This document shows positions 1-7,665 of a DNA stretch of 49,883 bases, piece by piece. Position 1 is the first letter of the stretch; each line of letters starts with the position of its first letter. The position numbers and the translations under genes were made by a program. Origin of the DNA: Caldimicrobium sp. (GTDB lineage Bacteria; Desulfobacterota; Thermodesulfobacteria; Thermodesulfobacteriales; Thermodesulfobacteriaceae). The DNA lies in NCBI GenBank assembly GCA_025060015.1, contig JANXDB010000037.1, positions 1 through 49,883 on the forward strand, in the 5' to 3' direction. The notes below the pieces were generated by a model. It was not told where the DNA came from. It ran no database searches and worked only from the letters and a program-made list of their open reading frames with translations.

Positions 1-997
1 AATCTGCAAGAGCCGTTGAAGTAAAATTTGAAGTTGTAGAAGTATCACCAGACGCTGTTCCAGCGACACTGCCAAGGTTTACCGTAAAAGTTTTTTGACC
101 ATCACCAATGTAAAACCTTAAATCTATTGTTGCGGTAAAACTTGCTGAATCACTGGTCTCAGAACCAGTGTAACTAAAGGTTCCTGTAATTACATTGCTG
201 TACTGCTTTGCTAGACTTATGTTTTTAGCCTTAGCCTCTATTTGAAGTTTCTTCATCTGCTCATTTTCATTTATGTTTTTGGCTAAGGTTGCCGCATCTA
301 CTAGTGTGTTAGTTGATCCACCCTGATAAACAGTAATGTCTGCAATTCTGACATACTCATTTACGGAAAGGATGTGATTAGTGGCTCCATTAAGTGAACC
401 ATTTGTTCCTATAAGAGCTGATAAGGTTCCACCTGTGGTTGAACTTACGCCTGTTGCGGTGCCACCGTTACCTGAGGCAAGATAGGCACCAAGGCTTTGT
501 GCTCTGACATCTGATACGGATAAACTAACAGTTTGATCCATTCTGGGACCATAATGAATGTACTTTCCTGCAAAGGACCCATCAAGAAGCTTAATACCGT
601 TATACTCGGTGTCAGTTCCAATCTTCTGAATAGCATCGACAAAGTTCATAATCTCTCTTTGTAGGGCCTGTCTAGCATTAGGGTCATTAACGTCGTTGGC
701 TGCATTTTGAGCCCTCACATAGATCTCCTGCAGTTTGTCAAAGATTTGTCCAGCACTGGCCTCGGCAATCTGTAAAGCTGAAAAACCAGTTTGAATGTTT
801 CTGTTACCCTGCTCATAGGCCTTGGCCACTGTGGAAAGCATGTCGGCAATGAACATACCAGCAGAGTCATCAGCGGCGTTGAGAATTCTCATACCTGTTG
901 ACATCCTCAACAAACTCTTGTTCATCGCTCGCTCATTACGGATGAGCGAGGTGTGGGTTTGGGCTGCTGCTTCGTTAAAATTGATTTTTACTGCCAT
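1..997 (-). CDS. fliC: Flagellin, 3' end cut off by the window edge
   Basis: Structural protein of the flagellar filament, exported through the flagellar type III apparatus. The open frame runs from ATG at 997 to the window edge, about 332 codons with no stop. The N-terminal D0/D1 helices are recognisable (MAVKINFNEAAAQT at the start, then RILNAADDSAGMFIAD near residues 33-48 and NGIKLLDGSF near 133). The later part is rich in Ser/Thr/Gly, as in the variable surface domain. The conserved C-terminal D0 helix lies outside the window. A strong ribosome binding site (AAGGAGGTG) precedes the ATG, and a sigma-28 promoter lies just upstream. The seen part contains N-x-S/T triplets (NGS, NIS, NFT), but I saw none with the acidic residue two places before the Asn that bacterial PglB usually prefers. 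Family identity is sure; the symbol is generic. Confidence 0.95.
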   Translation of the reverse strand, partial: MAVKINFNEAAAQTHTSLIRNERAMNKSLLRMSTGMRILNAADDSAGMFIADMLSTVAKAYEQGNRNIQTGFSALQIAEASAGQIFDKLQEIYVRAQNAANDVNDPNARQALQREIMNFVDAIQKIGTDTEYNGIKLLDGSFAGKYIHYGPRMDQTVSLSVSDVRAQSLGAYLASGNGGTATGVSSTTGGTLSALIGTNGSLNGATNHILSVNEYVRIADITVYQGGSTNTLVDAATLAKNINENEQMKKLQIEAKAKNISLAKQYSNVITGTFSYTGSETSDSASFTATIDLRFYIGDGQKTFTVNLGSVAGTASGDTSTTSNFTSTALAD

Positions 998-1040
998 GGC
1001 TGCACCTCCTTAAGGTTTTGTGTTCTTGTTTTGGTATTAT

Positions 1041-1067
1041 TTATCGGATAGTCACTGAAAAACTTTA
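1041..1067 (-). promoter_or_regulatory. Sigma-28 (FliA) promoter of the flagellin gene
   Basis: On the minus strand the sequence reads TAAAGTTT (1060-1067), 11 bases, then TCCGATAA (1041-1048). This matches the FliA consensus TAAAGTTT-N11-GCCGATAA at 15 of 16 positions with the exact spacing. It lies 44 bp upstream of the flagellin ATG and begins only 7 bp after the cbiET stop codon, so flagellin is probably transcribed separately from the cobalamin genes. Confidence 0.9.
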
Positions 1068-1074
1068 AATGAAA

Positions 1075-2313
1075 TTACAAAATAGATTTCCTGTGTGCAC
1101 AGAAAATAAAAATGGGGTTTTCCGCCTTGAGGTAGAGGTTGTCTCTAAGGGATCTTGCACGATTTATCTGAAGTTGAGTTACCTCAGTAAGAAAGTCCTC
1201 TTTGAGGAGCTTAAGGGTTCTCTGGAGGTTATTGAAACATACAAAGGTGGCTACAATTCTCTCCAAAGAGGGCAAAGCCCTTAGGAATCCCAAAATTTCA
1301 TCCAGTTTTCCACCACTTCCGCCGAGAAATACTCTCTGAGGATATGGAAGCCCGTTAAGAGAAGATGGTGCCTCGCCTTGAACTATCTCCAAGTTGCTTA
1401 CATAGAATTTTCTTTTGTTTCTATTTATCGTCTCACAGGCGGAAGGGTCCTTCTCAATGGCATAGGTTCTTACCAGAGGAAAAAGCCTTGCAACTTCTAA
1501 GCTAATTGACCCTGAACCAGCACCTATGTCCCAAAAAATGCCTCCCTGCGGTATCTTTAGCCTATGAACTACCACTGCTCTGATTTCATCCTTGGTTATC
1601 ATCCCATCTCGATGCTCAATATCAACTTCCGTTAATCCAAACCTTGCTTCCTGCCACCACTTAGGGTTTTCCACTAAAAGGCAGTTTGGCTCAAAAATGG
1701 TCTCTTTGATAAAATCATTAGGTTTTCCTTCAAGGATTCTCTCCTGATCTGTCCCAAGTCTTTCACCGATGTATATCTTCAAGTGACCCTGATCTACCTC
1801 TAACAGTGCCTCTGCGATTTTATTAGGAGGATTGTTGCTGTCAGTAAAGATAAATAGGTAGGGACTCTCTTTTACCGCCTTTAAAAGAGCATCTACATCG
1901 AAGCTTCTTCCGTGAAAGGAAAGAACCCTAACATCCTGGGTGGGAACCTTCAGACGAGCACAGAGGACCTGCATTGTGGAGAGGTCTGGATGGACCTCTA
2001 TATACTCCTTTGGAAAATGCTTAAGCAAGGTCTCTCCAAGGCCAAAAAATAGAGGATCTCCGGTTACTAAAATGGCTACCTCTTTTCTCTCAGACTGAAT
2101 AGAAGAAATAAGACTAGAGAGCTTTTTAACCTCAGTTAATTTAGATAGAATTTCAAAAGGTAACTTCTCAATTTTATCAAGGGCTGAGGAAAAGAGGTAA
2201 ACCTTAGAACATCTCTTTAAAACTGATACTTCTCTTTCAGAAAAGGGTCTGTAGCTAAAACCAATAAGATGAATCTTTGGTGCATTTAGAAGACCTACCT
2301 CTTGTTTGAGCAT
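1075..2313 (-). CDS. cbiET: CbiET: precorrin C5,C15-methyltransferase / C12-decarboxylase
   Basis: Corrin-ring methylation at C5 and C15 with decarboxylation of the C12 side chain. It is a fusion of CbiE (about residues 12-205; TGDPLFFGLG is the tetrapyrrole methylase signature) and CbiT (about 230-412; FWDIGAGSGSISLE is the SAM-binding loop), the same arrangement as CobL. I chose ATG at 2313 (412 aa) because AGGA sits 7 bases before it; a GTG at 2319 adds two residues. The first dozen residues (MLKQEVGLLNAPK) do not look like CbiE and continue in frame from a decayed upstream gene. The real methylase core starts at KIHLIGFS. Last gene of the cobalamin cluster. High confidence in function, moderate in start. 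Confidence 0.93.
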   Translation of the reverse strand: MLKQEVGLLNAPKIHLIGFSYRPFSEREVSVLKRCSKVYLFSSALDKIEKLPFEILSKLTEVKKLSSLISSIQSERKEVAILVTGDPLFFGLGETLLKHFPKEYIEVHPDLSTMQVLCARLKVPTQDVRVLSFHGRSFDVDALLKAVKESPYLFIFTDSNNPPNKIAEALLEVDQGHLKIYIGERLGTDQERILEGKPNDFIKETIFEPNCLLVENPKWWQEARFGLTEVDIEHRDGMITKDEIRAVVVHRLKIPQGGIFWDIGAGSGSISLEVARLFPLVRTYAIEKDPSACETINRNKRKFYVSNLEIVQGEAPSSLNGLPYPQRVFLGGSGGKLDEILGFLRALPSLERIVATFVCFNNLQRTLKLLKEDFLTEVTQLQINRARSLRDNLYLKAENPIFIFCAHRKSIL

Positions 2314-2464
2314 TGCCACATCCTGTGAGAGGGGAAGCTTGCTAAGCTCAAGTGCCCACCTGGATGGATCCTTAACGCCCTAATAATATCTGCAAAGGTT
2401 CTTACAACGAAGGCCTCCCACTCCTGCTCAGCCCTTTGAGAGGTTCAATAATTTCAGGCTTCAT
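2314..2464 (-). pseudogene. Decayed small protein gene fused in frame to the cbiET start
   Basis: A good ribosome binding site (GGAGGAG, 10 bases before ATG at 2464) starts a frame MKPEIIEPLKGL that soon stops. Shifting frame gives EQEWEAFVVRTFADIIRAL, and another shift gives DPSRWALELSKLPLSQDVA, which runs straight into cbiET. Together they look like one small helical protein gene with two frameshifts. The string EQEWE and its DNA (CCTCCCACTCCTGCTC on the plus strand, near 2415-2430) recur in the 42-bp repeats at 40301 and 49747. I do not recognise the family. Confidence 0.55.
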
Positions 2465-2502
2465 AAATCGATTACTCCTCCAAGGGCTACCCTTCAGAAT
2501 CT

Positions 2503-2530
2503 ATGATAATTCTTCGCAACCAAATGTCAA
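2503..2530 (-). promoter_or_regulatory. Probable sigma-70 promoter ahead of the broken gene and cbiET
   Basis: Minus-strand TTGACA (2525-2530), 16 bases, TATCAT (2503-2508). The -35 box is consensus. It lies in the 235-bp gap between cobF and the broken small gene, about 40 bp before that gene's ATG, so it now probably also drives cbiET. A small hairpin (AAGGG-TAG-CCCTT, 2482-2494) lies between it and the ribosome binding site. Nothing else was recognised in 2465-2563. Confidence 0.55.
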
Positions 2531-2563
2531 CTGAGATTAGCACCAAAGAGACAGGGCTTTTTG

Positions 2564-3328
2564 TTAAGTTTCAGTGCTATTTCCAGCTCCTCTTTTCATA
2601 TAGTATATTTCCATTATGACTCCCATCTCTTTTCTAATCTCTCTTCTTAGACTTTTCAATCTTTCACAGATCTCGCTTAATCTTCCTGAAAACAATACCT
2701 CCCTCTCTGTCCCCACAAAGGCACCCCAGTGTATTATTACATTTTCGTCATCCTTGAATTTTTGAAAGGTCTCATAGTTATCAAGAAAGACTAACACTGG
2801 ATGAGAAATTCTCTCCAAGTAACGAAGGCTCCTTGGTGTATGAAAGGCTAAAGGAGTTGAAACCTCCGTTAGAGATATCTTCTGTTTGGCACTTAAGACC
2901 TGAAAGGAGGATAAACCAGGAATCACCTCCCATTTAACGGGAAGATCTTTTTCCACTTCCCTCATGATATCAATATGGCCATCGTAGAGCGATGGATCAC
3001 CCCAGATGAGAAGACCCGCCTCACTCTCCTCACTGTCAAGCAAAGCTCTTTTAAGAATTCTAGCCTTCTCCCTTCGCCACTCTTTGACCTTTTCTTTATA
3101 ATTTGGCCCTTTCCTTCTCTCTGGAAAACTAAGCCCAACGATTGTAAAGTTATCATTGCCCTTTACAGTTTTAACCAAGTTTAATCTTATTTCAGTTAGA
3201 ATTTCCTTCTTTCCGGACTTATCCGGCACAAAGAAGAGATTGAGCTTTTGGATTAAATCCCTGGCTTCGAGAGTTAAGTACTTGGGATCACCAGGGCCGA
3301 TACCGATAAGATACAATTTAGTTATCAT
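2564..3328 (-). CDS. cobF: CobF-type precorrin-6A synthase (C1 methyltransferase/deacetylase)
   Basis: In the aerobic pathway CobF methylates precorrin-5 at C1 and releases acetate. The 254-aa protein has the SAM-methylase start IGIGPGDPKYLTLEA and matches CobF-specific segments along its length: ERRKGPNYKEKVKEW (about 70-84), LLIWGDPSLYDGHI (about 107-120), WEVIPGLSSFQVL (about 133), HWGAFVGTEREVLFSGR (about 200-216) and MGVIMEIYYMKRG at the end. These fit CobF, not CbiL/CobI or CbiH. Its ATG overlaps the cbiX-cbiC stop by four bases. It is odd to find CobF beside CbiX and other early-cobalt genes in a probable anaerobe; it may replace CbiD. The actual substrate, with or without cobalt, cannot be read from the sequence. 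Confidence 0.85.
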   Translation of the reverse strand: MITKLYLIGIGPGDPKYLTLEARDLIQKLNLFFVPDKSGKKEILTEIRLNLVKTVKGNDNFTIVGLSFPERRKGPNYKEKVKEWRREKARILKRALLDSEESEAGLLIWGDPSLYDGHIDIMREVEKDLPVKWEVIPGLSSFQVLSAKQKISLTEVSTPLAFHTPRSLRYLERISHPVLVFLDNYETFQKFKDDENVIIHWGAFVGTEREVLFSGRLSEICERLKSLRREIRKEMGVIMEIYYMKRGAGNSTET

Positions 3329-4284
3329 TCTATGGCATGAGCTAACTTAAGCAGAGCATTGACCACAGCCACACAAGCTGGAGTTCCCCCTTTTCGGCTA
3401 AGATTGGTAATGAAAGGAAAATCCTGTTGAGAAAGCATAAGCTTTGACTCATAGGCCCTTACAAAGCCAACTGGCAAACCAACAACCACAATGTCTTTGC
3501 GATTATCTCTGTTGATGAGCTCAATAGTTCGTATTAAAGCCGTTGGGGCATTTCCAATGGCTACAAGCCCAATGTTTTCTTCTATCTCAAAGGCGAGCTC
3601 AATAGCCCTTTCAGCCCTCGTGCCTTCCCCTTCCTCTACCTCGCTCATAAAACAAAGCACCCTATTTTTACCATACCTCTTAGTTATCCCAGCCCGAACC
3701 ATCTCCACATCAACAAGGATATCTTTACCTGCCCTTAAAAGATCTACAGCCCTTGAGATAGCCTCGCCATGAAAAAGCATGGTATCCTTGAATTCAAAGT
3801 CAGCGGTAGCATGGATAACTCTCTTCAAAACTACTTGCTCCTCAGGCGAAAAAGAACCCAAGTCCACCTCGTCCTCAATAATCTCAAAGCTCTTCTCCTC
3901 GATCTCCTTGCCTTTAAGAGAGCCTATCTCAAGTATTCTCTCTCTAACGATATCAGCCAAGGACTCATGAACACCTAAAGGTTTAGTGTAGAGAATCTCC
4001 ACTTCAGGATTATTCACTTTGTATCTATCTAAGATTTTCGGAATATCATGAGTTACATGATGACCGTTACTGAGAAAAAAGGGGTGGACAATGATTTTGT
4101 TTGCTCCTTGTGAAATGAGCTTTTCCAGAACCTCTTCCAAAGATGGGCTTTCAAATTGAAGATAAGCGATGGTGAGATCTTCAACCGGTTTGCTTAGTTT
4201 TCTTGAAAGAATTTTCAAAAATGGTTGCCATCTGTTGGCTTCCCTTCTGGGACTACCATGCAAGATAAGAACTATTTTCTCCAT
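3325..4284 (-). CDS. cbiXC: CbiX-CbiC fusion: cobaltochelatase plus (cobalt-)precorrin-8 methylmutase
   Basis: Two cobalamin enzymes in one 319-aa chain. Residues about 1-120 are a short-form CbiX sirohydrochlorin cobaltochelatase, with the metal-binding histidines in HGSPRR (near residue 9) and HPFFLSNGHHVTHDIP (near 71-86). Residues about 130-319 are CbiC/CobH precorrin-8X methylmutase: HATADFEF holds the catalytic His, and AIGNAPTAL and GLPVGFVRAYESK are family motifs. The two reactions are not consecutive steps. AAAGGAG precedes ATG 4284 by about 6 bases. An 87-bp gap with a palindrome separates it from cbiA, so it probably starts a second transcription unit with cobF. Confidence 0.92.
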   Translation of the reverse strand: MEKIVLILHGSPRREANRWQPFLKILSRKLSKPVEDLTIAYLQFESPSLEEVLEKLISQGANKIIVHPFFLSNGHHVTHDIPKILDRYKVNNPEVEILYTKPLGVHESLADIVRERILEIGSLKGKEIEEKSFEIIEDEVDLGSFSPEEQVVLKRVIHATADFEFKDTMLFHGEAISRAVDLLRAGKDILVDVEMVRAGITKRYGKNRVLCFMSEVEEGEGTRAERAIELAFEIEENIGLVAIGNAPTALIRTIELINRDNRKDIVVVGLPVGFVRAYESKLMLSQQDFPFITNLSRKGGTPACVAVVNALLKLAHAIE

Positions 4285-4298
4285 GGATATCTCCTTTT

Positions 4299-4314
4299 GG
4301 TAAAATTACTTACC
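4299..4314. promoter_or_regulatory. Palindromic putative operator of the cbiXC unit
   Basis: GGTAA-AATTAC-TTACC, a 5-6-5 palindrome 14 bp upstream of the cbiXC start. On the minus strand it follows a -10-like TATATT (4319-4324) after 4 bases and directly precedes the ribosome binding site; no clear -35 was seen. The same palindrome sits in the same place before cobT (10995-11010), which suggests a shared regulator. The rest of the 4285-4371 gap shows nothing recognisable. Confidence 0.5.
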
Positions 4315-4371
4315 ATCAAATATAGCCCATTTTCCTGATAAAAAAAGGTATATTGACTATTATCTTATACT

Positions 4372-5652
4372 TTACTTAAAAGCTAGGAGATGAAGATAGG
4401 AGGCTAAAGCATTTTTGTATTTGAAACCCTCTGTAAAAGTGGCTCCCTCAGGAGTACTTACTTTATAGATCAACTTTATCCTGCTGCAAGGGGATTCAAC
4501 TATTCGGGTGTAGTGAAATTCATGGGCAAAAAAAGGGGCCCTGCTTTTGAAAAATGGGATTTCTTCCATTGGTGTAACGTAACGATATCCGAGTGTGAGT
4601 TTGCTATGGCAAATTGTGAAAGGAAAGCCACCTGTCATGGAATACTCTCTGTCCTCCCACTTCAAAAGCTTGCTTAGATAGATTAGTCCCCCACACTCTG
4701 CATAAAGAGGTAGCCCATCTTCAATCCACTGTCTAAGGTTCTCTGCCATTTTTCTATTACCTGATAATGCCTCAGCATAAAGCTCAGGATACCCCCCTCC
4801 AATGTAAATAGCCTCGGTGCCGGAGGGGATGGTTTCATCTCTTAGAGGACTAAAGGTATGAATAACCGCTCTGGTTTTCATTTCATCTAAGATATGCTGA
4901 TAGTAGAAGTTAAAAGCCTCATCATAGGCTATTGATATGTTTTTTTGAGGAAGCTCTGGGATAAAGGAGTATGCATTTAAATTCTTGGGTGTGTCCATGA
5001 TAAAGCTATTTAATATCTCCGGATTTAAAGACCTGTCTAAGGCATTTGCCACTCTCTCTATGACTTCTGTTTTGAAGGATAGGTGCTCAGGAAGAACCAA
5101 GCCCAGATGTCTTGAAGGGAGGGCCAAAGTTTGGTCCCTGTAAAGATAGCCTAAAATGGGGTGTTTTCTCAGGACCTTTAATAGCCTTAAGAGGTGCCTC
5201 TCAGAAGAGACTCTATTAAGGAAAAGAGCATAAGTAAGGCTTGCTCTTTTGATTCTTTCAGTGAAACCCTTTACCAAAGGCGCCACACTTTCAGCTACTC
5301 CGTAGGTATCAATTATCAGTACAAGTGGTATCTTTAGAACCTTAGCCACATCGAAGGTAGAGGATCTTCCATCGAAGAGACCCATCACCCCTTCAACAAT
5401 CGCCACATCAGACAAGGTAGCCTTTGAGTAAAAGAGAGACCTCACTCGCTCCTTTCCCATGGAAAACAGATCAAGATTATAGGAAGGCTTGCCAGAGGCA
5501 AACATGTGCCACTTGGGATCAATATAGTCTGGCCCTACTTTAAAGGGCTGAACTCGATAACCCCTGGAACTAAAGTACTTCAGTAGGGAGAGGGTGATCA
5601 GGGTTTTGCCCTCCCCACTCTTTGGAGCACAGATCAAAAGCCCTTTAGCCAT
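4372..5652 (-). CDS. cbiA: Cobyrinic acid a,c-diamide synthase CbiA
   Basis: ATP- and glutamine-dependent amidation of the a and c carboxylates of (cobalt-)cobyrinate. The 426-aa protein has an N-terminal dethiobiotin-synthase-like P-loop domain (APKSGEGKTLIT, about residues 9-20; GPDYIDPKWH near 40; EGVMGLFDG near 86) and a C-terminal class I glutamine amidotransferase-like domain (GGGYPELYAEAL near 285, and the nucleophile Cys in YAECGGLIYLSK near 323). The start overlaps the cobD end by 19 bases. Normal length. Confidence 0.95.
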   Translation of the reverse strand: MAKGLLICAPKSGEGKTLITLSLLKYFSSRGYRVQPFKVGPDYIDPKWHMFASGKPSYNLDLFSMGKERVRSLFYSKATLSDVAIVEGVMGLFDGRSSTFDVAKVLKIPLVLIIDTYGVAESVAPLVKGFTERIKRASLTYALFLNRVSSERHLLRLLKVLRKHPILGYLYRDQTLALPSRHLGLVLPEHLSFKTEVIERVANALDRSLNPEILNSFIMDTPKNLNAYSFIPELPQKNISIAYDEAFNFYYQHILDEMKTRAVIHTFSPLRDETIPSGTEAIYIGGGYPELYAEALSGNRKMAENLRQWIEDGLPLYAECGGLIYLSKLLKWEDREYSMTGGFPFTICHSKLTLGYRYVTPMEEIPFFKSRAPFFAHEFHYTRIVESPCSRIKLIYKVSTPEGATFTEGFKYKNALASYLHLLAFK

Positions 5653-6707
5653 TTCTCCAAGGCCTCAAAAAAAATCTTATTACTCTCTTCATCCTTTATG
5701 GACACACGCAAGTAATCCGAGGATAGACCGTAGAAATTTTCACAGGTCCTAATAAGAACCTTCCTCTCTCTCAGTAACCACTCTACAAAAGGCTTAGCCG
5801 TAGGAAGATAAAATAGGTAAAAGTTTGTTACACTGGGAAAAAAATTAATCTTAAGTCTCAAAAAATGTTCCTCAAACCTCTTCTTCTCTTTTAAGAAAAA
5901 TTCTAAGCTTTTCTTTTTAAAGTCTTCATTAATCAAAACATATTTTGATAATATCTGAGAGATAGTGCTTACATTCCAAGGAGAGGTCAATCTCTTTAAG
6001 AGATCAATGTATTTATGATGGGAGACCATGTATCCTGATCTTGCACCAGCAAGGCCATAAAACTTAGTTAGAGATCTAAAGACCAAGAGATTATCCAGTT
6101 GAGTAGCTTCGTAGACAAGGGAATCCTCTTCACAAAAATCTATAAAGGCTTCATCTACAAAAAATAGAGTGTCTCCCTCTCTTGATATGATCTCTCTCAG
6201 TCTACTTTTTAAAAGAAGCCACCCTGTGGGATTATTTGGATTACAGATGATAACTACCTTTTTACAACCTGTCTCTTTTTTTAAGAAATTTTCTATAAAT
6301 TCAAACCAATCATTAGTATTCAACGAAAAAAACAAAGTTTTATGGTGTAAATCTTTTAATATCCTTCTATAGGCGATAAAAGTGGGCTCAAGAAGGAGCA
6401 CCTTTGATCCCCTCGGAATGAGATGATAGAGTGCCAAAGTTATCAGCTCAATAGAACCATTGCCAAATAAAATCTTCTCCTTTGGTATTCTGAGTTTTTC
6501 TGCCAGTATCTCTTTTAATTCCTCTGAGTAAGGTTCTGGATAAAACTCAAGATAACTGAGAAGATCACCAAGTTTATCCCTGATGAAGGCTGAAAAGAGG
6601 GGATTTACCGAGGAGCTGAGATCTCTGATAGCTGCAGGGGAAACCCCTAAAATCCTTGCCACACGATAAACGTTACCACCGTGATCGAATTCACTAAAAT
6701 AGCCCAT
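5634..6707 (-). CDS. cobD: Threonine-phosphate decarboxylase CobD (PLP enzyme)
   Basis: Makes (R)-1-amino-2-propanol O-2-phosphate, the linker attached by CbiB to adenosylcobyric acid. It is a 357-aa class I/II aminotransferase-fold protein. The N-terminal FDHGGNVYRVAR is typical of CobD rather than HisC, and RSLTKFYGLAGARSGYM (about residues 211-227) carries the PLP lysine. CNPNNPTG (near 153) is the usual cofactor-loop motif. It sits between cbiB (14-base overlap) and cbiA, which supports CobD over histidinol-phosphate aminotransferase. Confidence 0.92.
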   Translation of the reverse strand: MGYFSEFDHGGNVYRVARILGVSPAAIRDLSSSVNPLFSAFIRDKLGDLLSYLEFYPEPYSEELKEILAEKLRIPKEKILFGNGSIELITLALYHLIPRGSKVLLLEPTFIAYRRILKDLHHKTLFFSLNTNDWFEFIENFLKKETGCKKVVIICNPNNPTGWLLLKSRLREIISREGDTLFFVDEAFIDFCEEDSLVYEATQLDNLLVFRSLTKFYGLAGARSGYMVSHHKYIDLLKRLTSPWNVSTISQILSKYVLINEDFKKKSLEFFLKEKKRFEEHFLRLKINFFPSVTNFYLFYLPTAKPFVEWLLRERKVLIRTCENFYGLSSDYLRVSIKDEESNKIFFEALEKWLKGF

Positions 6708-7665
6708 ATTCGATAAGAATTAGAAAGAGGATAAATACATAAGTAGATGAGTAGAGAATTTTTCTTGCTATCTTGATTGCTGGCTCTAAGTGGAGTATTT
6801 GGTCCCTACCGATGGTTGGTTTATTAACCAACTTACCCTCGTAGTAAGCAGGTCCAAGCAGTCTGACACCTAAGGCACCAGCAAGGGCAGCCTCAGGATA
6901 ACCTGCATTGGGTGATGGATGTAAGGAGGCATATCTTAACACCCATAAAAGGGATCTCCTTGCAACTTCCAGTCCCAGACAGAGAAAGGAAGACTGCACT
7001 ATCAACAAAGCTGTTATTCTTGCGGGAATATAGTTCAACAGATCATCCATCTTGGCTGAAAACCACCCAAAATGAAGATATCTCTCGTTTTTGTATCCCA
7101 CCATGGAGTCTAGTGTGCTCACTGTTTTGAAAAGGACAAGCCCAGGTAATCCTAGGACAAACAGCCAAAAAAGAGGAGAAATCACAGCATCGTTGAGATT
7201 CTCGGCATAGCTTTCTAACACAGCCCTCCGTATTTCTTTAGGTGATAGATTAGTGGTATCTCTCCCAACCAGGGATTTAAGAGAGTCTCTTGCTCTATTT
7301 ATGTCCCCTATTTTTAGGTAATCATCTACCACTTTTCCTGCATCTACCAGTCCCCTCAAGGCAATAAACTGGGAAGCTAAAAAGACAAGAATAATCTCAC
7401 CCCAAAAATAGTTCTCCTGTTGCTTAACAAGATAGGTAAGCACACTGTAAGGAATAACGGAGACGGCAACCACAGCAAAGAAGAAGAGAACTCCCTGAAG
7501 TTTGTCCGATATAGGTTTTATAGTTCTAAACTTAGGCTCAAGAGTTGAAATTAACTTTCCTATGGCGGATATGGGATGTGGCACAAAGGGTGGATCTCCC
7601 AAAATCAGATCAATCAGGACTGCAAGGACTAGAAGATGAACTCCGAAGTTGAATATCTCAAACAT
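6694..7665 (-). CDS. cbiB: Adenosylcobinamide-phosphate synthase CbiB
   Basis: Integral membrane enzyme that joins the aminopropanol phosphate linker to adenosylcobyric acid. The 323-aa protein has several hydrophobic segments and the conserved family strings LIDLILGDPPFVPHPISAIGKLI (given here as its position, about residues 18-40), YAENLNDAVISPLF (about 151-164), DSMVGYKNERY and PNAGYPEAALAGALGVRL near the C terminus. It starts directly after the cbiP stop and overlaps cobD by 14 bases. Confidence 0.96.
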   Translation of the reverse strand: MFEIFNFGVHLLVLAVLIDLILGDPPFVPHPISAIGKLISTLEPKFRTIKPISDKLQGVLFFFAVVAVSVIPYSVLTYLVKQQENYFWGEIILVFLASQFIALRGLVDAGKVVDDYLKIGDINRARDSLKSLVGRDTTNLSPKEIRRAVLESYAENLNDAVISPLFWLFVLGLPGLVLFKTVSTLDSMVGYKNERYLHFGWFSAKMDDLLNYIPARITALLIVQSSFLCLGLEVARRSLLWVLRYASLHPSPNAGYPEAALAGALGVRLLGPAYYEGKLVNKPTIGRDQILHLEPAIKIARKILYSSTYVFILFLILIEYGLF

